From Holdemania massiliensis (GTDB lineage Bacteria > Bacillota_I > Bacilli_A > Erysipelotrichales > Erysipelotrichaceae), in contig NZ_JAKNTK010000001.1 in assembly GCF_022440805.1 (NCBI RefSeq), forward strand, positions 248,001 through 312,000: 64,000 nucleotides of DNA. The letters are read 5' to 3'. Made by a program: the position numbers and the translations under genes. A model generated the notes under the pieces. The model was given only the letters and a program-made list of their open reading frames with translations, did no database searches and had not been told where the DNA came from. Every line of letters begins with the position of its first letter. Within the stretch, counting starts at the first letter, position 1. Positions 57,234 to 64,000 of the stretch are shown here, in pieces.

Positions 57234-59309
57234 GTGAGAAAAATTGCAGAACAGATCGTAAAAAAACGAATTCTGATTCTGGTGCTGGCTACGGTGCTGT
57301 TAGTGCCGTCGTTAGTGGGCTATATCGGCACACGCACCAACTATGACATTCTGAGCTATCTGCCGGATCAGCTGGATTCCATTCAAGGACAGGAAATTTT
57401 GGATCAGCAATTCCATGCTGCCAGTATGGCGATGATCACGGTCGAAAACATGGAAAAGAAACAGGTTGATCGGATTGAAGAAAAAATCCGCGGGATCGAT
57501 GGTGTCCGCGATGTCATGGGACTGGGGGATTTCTTACAGACCATGCCCTCGGAGATGGTTCCGGAGGATCTGCGGGGAATGCTCGACAACGGCACCTGTC
57601 AGCTGTTGCTTGTGACGTTTGAGGAAGGCAACGGCGCTGACCGAACGCTAAAGGCTGTGGATGAAATCAAGACGATGATGAATTCACAGATGTTCTTAGG
57701 CGGACTGGCCGCAGTCATCAACGACACGAAGATGCTGATCGAACAGGAACTGCCGCTGTATGTGGCAGTCGCCGTGGGGTTATCTTTAGTGGTCTTGTTT
57801 TTGGGTCTGCGCTACAGCGTCGCGCCTTTGATTTTCTTGTTGGGAATTCTGTATGCCGTGCTGTATAACTTCGGGACGAATATTTTTCTGGGTGAGGTTT
57901 CCTATATCACTTCGGCACTGGCGGCGATTCTGCAGCTGGCGGTGTCGATGGACTTCTCGATCTTTTTGCTGGAACGCTATGACGAGGAGCTGCACAAAGG
58001 CTTAAAAAGTGAAGAAGCCATGACGGAAGCGGTGGTCAATACCTTCACGGCGATCAGCGCCAGTTCCTTAACGACAATCGCCGGCTTTCTGGCGATGTGC
58101 ATCATGGATTTAAAGCTGGGCACCGACATGGGCGTGGTCATGGCCAAGGGCGTCGTGCTGGGCGTGTTCTCGGCCGTCGTCATTCTGCCGGCACTGATTC
58201 TGGTGTTTGACAAACCCATTCATAAGCATAAACACAAGGTTCTGATTCCCAAGCTCCGCGGGGTTGCGAAACTGACAACGACGCATTACAAAGCGATCCT
58301 GATCATCGCGGTCGCACTGCTGATCCCATTTGGTCTGGCGCAGAAGAAAACCGACGTGTATTACAATCTGTTGGATTCCCTGCCGCAGGATCTGACCTCC
58401 ACCGCGGGAACACAAAAGCTGCGCGATGAATTCGACATGCCGACAACTAATTTCATTCTCGTCAGCGATCAGCTCAGCCGTCCGCAGATGGATGAGGTGC
58501 TGGAAGTCATTCGGACGACGGAAGGCATCAATTCCGTCATGACGCTCGACAAGTTTCTCGGCGCGGGGATTCCGGAAGCCTTTCTGCCCGAAAGCATCCG
58601 ATCGATTTTCAGTGCCGGCGGCTGGAAAATGATCATGGCCAATTCCAGCTATACCTCGGCAACCCACGCTCAGAATGCCCAGATCAGCGAACTGGAAAAC
58701 CGCGTCAAAGCGATTGATCCGACGGCGTTGATCACTGGTGAAGGTGCGCTGAACCGGGATCTGGTGCTGATTGCCGATCACGATATTCAAATGGTCAATA
58801 TCGTTTCAATTCTGGCGGTGTTTGCGATCATTGCGATTTCGTTTAAGTCCATCAGTGTTCCGATCGTTTTGGTTGCGGCGATTGAAATGGCGATTACGAT
58901 CAACATGGGCATTCCTTATTTTCAGGGAGAAACGATTCCCTTTATTGCCAGCATCGTCATCGGAACGATTCAGCTGGGTGCGACGATCGACTATGCGATC
59001 TTAATGATGACGCGTTATCAGGAAGAACGCCGCGTTGGCAAAGTGCGCAGGGATGCGGTTGAGCATGCCGTTTATACGTGCAGCTCCTCGATTTTGACCA
59101 GCGGGCTGAGCTTCTTTTCGGCAACGGTCGGCGTGGCGATGGTTTCCAAGATCGACTTGATCCGTTCGCTGTGCGGCATGCTGGCACGCGGAGCGCTGAT
59201 CAGTATGGCGGTCATTCTGTTGGTACTGCCGGCTTTGCTGATGGTTTTTGGACCGATTGTTGAAAAATCGTCATTTCAATTTCTGAATAAAAAAGGAGAG
59301 GAACATTGA
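57234..59309 (+). CDS. MMPL/RND-family transporter
   Basis: A 691-residue membrane protein with two repeats of six helices and two external loops. Stretches such as AILQLAVSMDFSIFLLERYD in the first half and IGTIQLGATIDYAILMMTRY in the second are the paired RND motifs with the Asp-Tyr (proton relay). It starts with GTG after GGGAGAG. It probably exports lipids or surface polymers and works with the secreted protein encoded next. Confidence 0.9.
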   Translation: MRKIAEQIVKKRILILVLATVLLVPSLVGYIGTRTNYDILSYLPDQLDSIQGQEILDQQFHAASMAMITVENMEKKQVDRIEEKIRGIDGVRDVMGLGDFLQTMPSEMVPEDLRGMLDNGTCQLLLVTFEEGNGADRTLKAVDEIKTMMNSQMFLGGLAAVINDTKMLIEQELPLYVAVAVGLSLVVLFLGLRYSVAPLIFLLGILYAVLYNFGTNIFLGEVSYITSALAAILQLAVSMDFSIFLLERYDEELHKGLKSEEAMTEAVVNTFTAISASSLTTIAGFLAMCIMDLKLGTDMGVVMAKGVVLGVFSAVVILPALILVFDKPIHKHKHKVLIPKLRGVAKLTTTHYKAILIIAVALLIPFGLAQKKTDVYYNLLDSLPQDLTSTAGTQKLRDEFDMPTTNFILVSDQLSRPQMDEVLEVIRTTEGINSVMTLDKFLGAGIPEAFLPESIRSIFSAGGWKMIMANSSYTSATHAQNAQISELENRVKAIDPTALITGEGALNRDLVLIADHDIQMVNIVSILAVFAIIAISFKSISVPIVLVAAIEMAITINMGIPYFQGETIPFIASIVIGTIQLGATIDYAILMMTRYQEERRVGKVRRDAVEHAVYTCSSSILTSGLSFFSATVGVAMVSKIDLIRSLCGMLARGALISMAVILLVLPALLMVFGPIVEKSSFQFLNKKGEEH

Positions 59310-61471
59310 TGAAGAAGAAAACACGTTTCCTGTCGCTGGCTCTTTCCGGCGTGCTGACGATGAATTTATGGACGCCGGTTTTGGCGGAAGGGCAGCCGGA
59401 AGAAAAAACCCGGAAAGAAGAAACCGTCTATGCCTTTCTGGACTGGCAGGGAGAGCTGAAATCCGCGACGGTCAGCGAATGGCTGCATAACGAACAAGGC
59501 TTTCATCAAACTGCGGATCAAAGCATTCTGGAGAATATTAAAAATATCAGCGGGGATGATCTGCCGCAGCAAAACGGCAGTTCGCTGGTGTGGAATTCCG
59601 CTGAACATGATCTGTATTATCAAGGCACAACGACGGCGCAGCTGCCGTTAACGATGCAGATCCAATACCAATTTAACGGCAAAAACGTAAATCCGCAGGA
59701 GATCGTCGGCCAAAACGGCAGTTTGAAGATCACGATCAAGCTGATCAATCATCTGGAAACCACCGAAACGATCAACGGGAAAACAAAATATATTTCCACA
59801 CTGTTTCCGTGTGCAATTATAACCGATCTGCCGACAGAAACCTTCAAGGATGTCAAGGCGGAATCAGGGCTGATTTTGAATGAATCCAAAAATCAGATCG
59901 TGGCGCTGGCAACGATTTCCGGCATGAGTCAGATGCTGCAGGCTTCCCAGGTCAGCGCGCTGGATGAGATCAAGGATAAATTGAAAGATGAATTTGTCAT
60001 CACCGCGGAAGTGGAAAACTTTGAAATGCCGTCGATCATTCTGGCTGCCACAGCCTCGTCCAATCTGGAAGATCAGGAAATCGACCGCAGCGATTTGGAT
60101 CAGCTGAGCAGCGGTGTCAATGATCTGAAGGAGGCTACGGCCAAAATTCTGGACGGCACAGTGCAGCTGCATGATGCCAACATTGAACTCAATGATAAAA
60201 TGGGTGAGTTTCAGTCGAAATATAAGGAATTTTCCGAAGGCCTGAATACTGCTTCCACATCGTCAAAAGACTTAAAGGAAGGCGCGCAGAAGTTGTCGGA
60301 GGGCGTAGGTGAGATGCAGCTGCAGCTGAGCGCGATGCTGCAGAAATACAATCTGACGGACGAGCAGCTGATGGGCTTGCTGCAGCAGCTCAACGGCAGT
60401 CTGACCCAGCTGCAGAATGCTTCAGCACTGATGCAGCAGCTGGCGGGTGCGATGCAGGGTCTGGCGGAAATGCCGCAGGCAACCGGTGATGCGATTCGCG
60501 GTGCTGCTCAAAGTGAAAGTTTTAATGCAGCCTGGGCGTCGGCAGCGGATCAGGTCAAAGCGGGGGTAACCGCAAATTTGCCGGATCTTCCGATTGAAGT
60601 GAATCAGGATGCGCTGGTTTCTGCGATCAGTCAGGCGTTGATGGAGCAGGGTATCGATGAGAGTCAGATTCCGGATTTAACCCAGGCGGTTGCTGGGAAG
60701 GTGAAAGAACAGCTGGATGCTCAGCTGACTACCGCGCAGCAGACATTGAAAGCCGGGTTAGGCCAGGCTGCTGAGGCAGGGGTGGATGCCATGGGTCAGG
60801 CAGGGAAGCAGGTGGCTGCCGGGACGATTGAAACGATTGCTACCTCGGTTCAGGATACGATGAATAAAAAGGTTCAGGAAATGGCCGGACTGATGAGCCA
60901 GGCTCAGCAGCTGACCACAGAAATGACCAGCATGATCGAGCAGATCAACGGCATGATTGAACAGATCGGCGGCGTGGATGAGCTGAAAAACGCACTGAGC
61001 GCGCTGCAACAGCTGCCGGAAGGACTCAAGACGCTGAAAACAGGAACGGATCAGATGGCTACCGGAACCACGGCGATGAAGGCGGGTCTGGATAAGCTCA
61101 ACAGTGCTTCCGGCGAGATCACGGATGCGATTGACAAGTTTAAAAACGCGACGCAGGAACTGGCGGAAAAGACCGGTGAACTGAATGACGGCGTCGATGA
61201 ATTCAGCCGTGAAGGCATAGATGAATTAAGCGGTAAGGTGACGGAAGCCATGGATGATCTCAACGAGGTGCTGGATACGGCACGTGCAGCGTTGGATCAA
61301 TCCCAAGAATACCGCAGTTACGCGGGTGCGGATGATCACATGGAGACTTCTGTCAAATTCATCATGAAAACGGATGAAATCAAACGCCCGGAAGAAAAAA
61401 CATCGGTCGCTCAAGCTCAGCCGGAAGTGAAAACGACATTCTGGGAACGGGTTAAGAACTTGTTTCAATGA
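59309..61471 (+). CDS. Secreted coiled-coil protein (YhgE/Pip-like heptad repeats), MMPL partner
   Basis: A 720-residue protein with a signal peptide (MKKKTRFLSLALSGVLTMNL, cleaved near VLA-EG), a strand-rich N-terminal region (about 30-250), and a long helical region (about 255-690) with repeats like LKEGAQKLSEGVGEMQLQLS and LKTGTDQMATGTTAMKAGLD, the Leu-x-x-Gly heptads of YhgE/Pip-type proteins. The start codon overlaps the transporter stop (TGATG). It ends in a short basic tail, not an LPXTG anchor. It probably forms an extracellular arm for the transporter. Confidence 0.75.
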   Translation: MKKKTRFLSLALSGVLTMNLWTPVLAEGQPEEKTRKEETVYAFLDWQGELKSATVSEWLHNEQGFHQTADQSILENIKNISGDDLPQQNGSSLVWNSAEHDLYYQGTTTAQLPLTMQIQYQFNGKNVNPQEIVGQNGSLKITIKLINHLETTETINGKTKYISTLFPCAIITDLPTETFKDVKAESGLILNESKNQIVALATISGMSQMLQASQVSALDEIKDKLKDEFVITAEVENFEMPSIILAATASSNLEDQEIDRSDLDQLSSGVNDLKEATAKILDGTVQLHDANIELNDKMGEFQSKYKEFSEGLNTASTSSKDLKEGAQKLSEGVGEMQLQLSAMLQKYNLTDEQLMGLLQQLNGSLTQLQNASALMQQLAGAMQGLAEMPQATGDAIRGAAQSESFNAAWASAADQVKAGVTANLPDLPIEVNQDALVSAISQALMEQGIDESQIPDLTQAVAGKVKEQLDAQLTTAQQTLKAGLGQAAEAGVDAMGQAGKQVAAGTIETIATSVQDTMNKKVQEMAGLMSQAQQLTTEMTSMIEQINGMIEQIGGVDELKNALSALQQLPEGLKTLKTGTDQMATGTTAMKAGLDKLNSASGEITDAIDKFKNATQELAEKTGELNDGVDEFSREGIDELSGKVTEAMDDLNEVLDTARAALDQSQEYRSYAGADDHMETSVKFIMKTDEIKRPEEKTSVAQAQPEVKTTFWERVKNLFQ

Positions 61472-61536
61472 ATCCTCGAAACCAAGTCAGAATGAAATGA
61501 GTAATCGAATTTGTCATTAGAGAAAGACAAACAATG

Positions 61537-61559
61537 AAGGCGGGAAATTCCGCCTTTTT
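61537..61559 (+). terminator. Terminator after the MMPL operon
   Basis: AAGGCGG / CCGCCTT stem with loop GAAATT, followed by TTTTT. Confidence 0.8.
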
Positions 61560-61683
61560 GTATGCCTGAGTCAGAGGTAGATTTTCTTGGAATAAAACAG
61601 AAAAGGTCAGCCGATAAAGTGTCAGGAGGATTCCGATACCGAAAATCAAAGACTTGTACTGAAGGGGCAGGAAGAAGTTGAAA

Positions 61684-61770
61684 ACTTTTTAAAATGGTTT
61701 TAAAAATAGATTGACAGAAAGTGCTTTCCGTTCTATTATTAAAATAGATTTAAAAAGTAATTTAAAAAGT
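61684..61770 (+). promoter_or_regulatory. Promoter of the orphan IIB gene with cre-like site and TTTAAAAAGT repeats
   Basis: TTGACA-17-TATTAT (61711-61739). The spacer contains AGAAAGTGCTTTCC (61716-61729), close to the catabolite repression consensus. TTTAAAAAGT occurs twice, at 61749-61758 and 61761-61770, exactly 12 bp apart, and once inverted at 61684-61693. These repeats are likely operators, perhaps for the regulator encoded two genes on. Confidence 0.7.
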
Positions 61771-61789
61771 TACTGAGGAGGAAAAGAAG

Positions 61790-62275
61790 ATGGAAATTGT
61801 CAACGTAAGAATCGACGAACGAATGATCCACGGTCAGGTAGCGGCGTTTTGGACAAACTCATTAAACGCCACGCGTATTTTAGTCATCGACGATCAGGCT
61901 GCATCGGATGACATCCAGAAAATGGCGCTGCGCATGGCTTGTCCGTCCACGGTTAAACTGTCAATTCTCAGCGCTGAGAAAGCAGTTCAGCGTCTGCAGA
62001 AGGAAGCTTATCCCAACGAAAGGCTGTTTGTCGTCATGCGCGGTGTTGCAACGGTGAAAAAAGTTATGGATCTTGGGTATGTCTTTCCTGTGATTAACGT
62101 TGGAAACATCTCCAACAAATTGGGTTCTGTTCGAGTTGTCGGAACGACCAGCGTCACGCCTGAGGAAGCGCAGCTGTTTCGCGAGATTGCGGAAAAAGGA
62201 ATTCGGATCACCGCGCAGATGGTACCAAGCGATGAACTGAAGGAATTCATGCCGCTGCTCGAACGGGCGTTCTAA
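61790..62275 (+). CDS. Orphan PTS mannose/sorbose-family IIB component
   Basis: A 161-residue IIB domain with NVRIDERMIHGQVAAFW; the His in RMIHGQV is the phosphorylation site. No IIC, IID or IIA genes of this family are adjacent, so it either works with a PTS encoded elsewhere or is regulatory. GAGGAGG precedes the start, and expression should follow carbon supply through the cre-like site. Confidence 0.9.
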   Translation: MEIVNVRIDERMIHGQVAAFWTNSLNATRILVIDDQAASDDIQKMALRMACPSTVKLSILSAEKAVQRLQKEAYPNERLFVVMRGVATVKKVMDLGYVFPVINVGNISNKLGSVRVVGTTSVTPEEAQLFREIAEKGIRITAQMVPSDELKEFMPLLERAF

Positions 62276-62353
62276 GCTGAAATTGTTCCGGCCTAAAATC
62301 GCTTTTAATCATGAAAATTCGCAGTCAAAATGCGGAGGAAAAGGAGGATGGAT

Positions 62354-63298
62354 ATGACAAATTCACCGGTTCTTAATGAAATCAATCGTGAGAAGTTAAA
62401 AGAAGTTCTGTCAAATGGATATCCGATGAGCAAAGCGGCGCTGGCAGAAAGGACGGGACTTGATCTGTCGCTTGTCAGCAGCATTGTCGATGAACTGGTA
62501 AAAACGCGGGAAATCCAGGCGGTGGGAACACAGTCAGTCAAAGCGGGCAAGAGCTGCCGGGTCTATCAATACAATTTAGACTGCCGCAGCGTTATTGTGC
62601 TGATGCTGCAGGGACAGAGAATTGACTGGTTTTTGTTAGACAGCCTGGGCATGACCAAAAACCAGGGACAGGTCGAAGTTGAATCAGATCAGCTGGAAAC
62701 GATGCTGTTCCTGCTTCAGACGATGCGCCGCAGCGAACCTTCGCTATGCTGCTTTGCTTTGGGCATGGATGCCAAAGGTGAGGATGAAACTGACGAGGAT
62801 CTGCTGAAAAAGTTGGAAACAGCCAGCGGGTTAAAGGGAATCATCGGCAGTCGCATGTGCTTTAGTGCTGAGGGCAGCGGACAGCGGCTGCGGTTAAAAG
62901 AAAACCATTCGCTGATGAGTTTTGGTTTTGGGCAATCCGGTCTGAGCGGCAGCTTCGTGGTCAACGGCAAAGTTCAAAAGGACATACCGAGTTGGACTGA
63001 CGCATCAAAACCATTGCCGGAGCTTCATGAGGAAAATTCTTCGGATGAACTTTTGCAGGCGCAGCTGCAGTGGATCGAAAACAGCGTGCTTGCTGCGGAT
63101 CCGGATGTCGTTGTGTTCTATGCGCATCCTTTCTTTGAACAGCATAAAGAAGAGATCCTTGCTGGTTTGAAACAACGTTATAACACCCTGCCGGTTCCGA
63201 AGATCATGACTGCGGAAAACTTCCAACTGGATTATGAAATCGGCCTAAGCAGGCAGGCCATGGCACTGCTGGAGGAATTCAAAGATCGGCAGGTTTAA
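62354..63298 (+). CDS. ROK-like transcription regulator with degenerate sugar domain
   Basis: A 314-residue protein: an N-terminal winged HTH (GYPMSKAALAERTGLDLSLV then SSIVDELVKTREI) as in ROK/NagC regulators, then a domain with the outline of the ROK kinase fold (LCCFALGMDAKGE ... LMSFGFGQSGLSGSFVVNGK) but without the usual zinc CxCGxxGC motif or clear ATP site. The start is the ATG six bases after AAAGGAGG; ATG 62348 is an alternative. It probably regulates the IIB promoter before it. Confidence 0.68.
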   Translation: MTNSPVLNEINREKLKEVLSNGYPMSKAALAERTGLDLSLVSSIVDELVKTREIQAVGTQSVKAGKSCRVYQYNLDCRSVIVLMLQGQRIDWFLLDSLGMTKNQGQVEVESDQLETMLFLLQTMRRSEPSLCCFALGMDAKGEDETDEDLLKKLETASGLKGIIGSRMCFSAEGSGQRLRLKENHSLMSFGFGQSGLSGSFVVNGKVQKDIPSWTDASKPLPELHEENSSDELLQAQLQWIENSVLAADPDVVVFYAHPFFEQHKEEILAGLKQRYNTLPVPKIMTAENFQLDYEIGLSRQAMALLEEFKDRQV

Positions 63299-63378
63299 GT
63301 GTTTGATAATTGAGTAAATCATTGGGGTCAGGAAAAAGCGGCCAGAGAAGCTGCTTCTCCGCTTATCCATAACCCTTG

Positions 63379-63419
63379 AAACAGAAAGAACCGTTGAATA
63401 CAGCGGTTTTTTCTGTTTC
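63379..63419 (+). terminator. Terminator after the ROK-like gene
   Basis: AAACAGAAA-GAACCG / CGGTT-TTTTCTGTTT hairpin with a T-rich 3' arm. The stretch 63420-63763 beyond it holds no gene I can support and no clear -35/-10 pair. Confidence 0.65.
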
Positions 63420-63763
63420 GGCAAGGAATTTGCATTGTCGGAGATGAGAGTGCAGATGAACAGCAGGATTCAAATGAAGTTTTAGAAAAAGAAAGCAGGC
63501 AGAATGCCAGATGTAAGCAAGTCTGCATTATTTTTGCTTTGAGGCGCTTGTCAGATGCGAGATGAAACACAGTTCAGGAAAAGCCGGTCGTGATAGACGA
63601 AACAGAACAGGATAAAACACAGAAATCATAAAATGTCAGCATTTATCGTTGATAAAATAAACGCACTTCTTTAAAATGGGAAAAGTAAAACCACGGATAG
63701 TCCGAAATCATTCAATTCAGCAAAGTCAGCGGATATCCAAAAAGATTGCTTGAGGAGGCTGTC

Positions 63764-64000
63764 ATGTTTAATTTATTTAAAAAACCTGTGCGTTGTGAGG
63801 TCCTGTCACCTGTGGACGGCATCAGTGTGCCCTTGGAGGAAGTGCCGGATCCGGTCTTTGCCCAGAAAATGATGGGGGAAGGCATTGGCTTCCGCTATGC
63901 GGGAGAGTGGGTATACTCTCCGATGAACGCAACCGTGCTGCTGGTGGCGGAAACCCGCCATGCGGTAGGCCTGAAAGGCGCTAACGGAGCGGAAGTGCTG
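63764..64000 (+). CDS. PTS glucose-type IIA component (partial at 3' end)
   Basis: Starts MFNLFKKPVRCEVLSPVDGI behind GAGGAGG and runs off the window. The pattern SPVDG ... PDPVFAQKMMGEGIGFR is the Crr/IIA-Glc opening (LxxVxDxVFAxKMxGxGxAI), and AETRHAVGLK is an early form of the active-site region (THHAIGL, His phosphorylated). About 79 of some 160 residues are visible. Confidence 0.9.
   Translation, partial: MFNLFKKPVRCEVLSPVDGISVPLEEVPDPVFAQKMMGEGIGFRYAGEWVYSPMNATVLLVAETRHAVGLKGANGAEVL

Noticed and set aside
63328..63570. An 80-codon leftward frame after the ROK-like gene
   Set aside because: It covers the terminator hairpin and has no start signal.

Overview
The window is a stretch of a Firmicutes (low-GC Gram-positive type) chromosome that carries one apparently complete siphovirus-like prophage. 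The phylum call rests on the host gene order cysS-mrnC-(rlmB)-sigma factor-rpmG-secE-nusG, the Cys T-box riboswitch ahead of cysS, strong AGGAGG-type ribosome binding sites, mannose-family PTS operons and a cre-like site. Base composition is fairly balanced for the phylum. An Erysipelotrichia-type gut bacterium (Holdemania-like) would fit, but that is a guess from general character and not shown by the sequence.

Host left flank (1-8408): the end of an amino-sugar operon with nanE, PTS IIC, IID and IIB, a membrane protein that looks like a degenerate M28 peptidase, and PTS IIA. Two membrane-protein genes follow (a YjdF-like one and one with a SHOCT domain), then the T-box, cysS and mrnC. Host right flank (48967-64000): rlmB, a sigma-70-family factor at the usual sigH locus, rpmG, secE, nusG, a diguanylate cyclase next to an EAL protein, a TetR regulator divergent from an MMPL/RND transporter and its secreted coiled-coil partner, an orphan PTS IIB with a ROK-like regulator, and the start of a glucose-type IIA gene.

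Prophage (about 8409-48976): it sits in the first codons of rlmB. A 10-bp core, ATGGCACAAT, occurs at both ends, so the integrated phage regenerates the rlmB start codon but replaces its promoter and ribosome binding site. From left to right it holds:
- the integrase, a lipoprotein, the CI-like repressor and a divergent operator region;
- early genes: two HTH regulators, a secreted glucosaminidase, an RHH protein and an antirepressor;
- a recombination and replication module: SbcC/Rad50-like ATPase, cold-shock protein, RecT, MBL-fold protein, DnaD-like initiator with embedded iterons, SSB and an adenine methyltransferase;
- a run of very small genes and an ArpU-like late regulator;
- a candidate structured RNA and a stand-alone Spo0A effector-domain protein on the opposite strand;
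- the packaging, head and tail genes, including an MuF-toxin/immunity pair, a -1 frameshift tail chaperone and a multi-repeat tail fibre;
- a family of three tandem tail-tip paralogues, the first ending in a run of ten G;
- an endolysin with an internal start, and a holin;
- a leftward right-end module with its own repressor and two zinc-ribbon proteins.

The points most worth a second look are the Spo0A-type regulator with two 0A-like boxes exactly 10 bp apart in the adjacent intergenic region, the poly-G tract that would fuse two tail-tip proteins if it changed by one base, the MuF toxin/immunity cassette, the iterons that keep helical phase while changing reading frame, the unexplained structured RNA before the late genes, and the promoter swap at rlmB.
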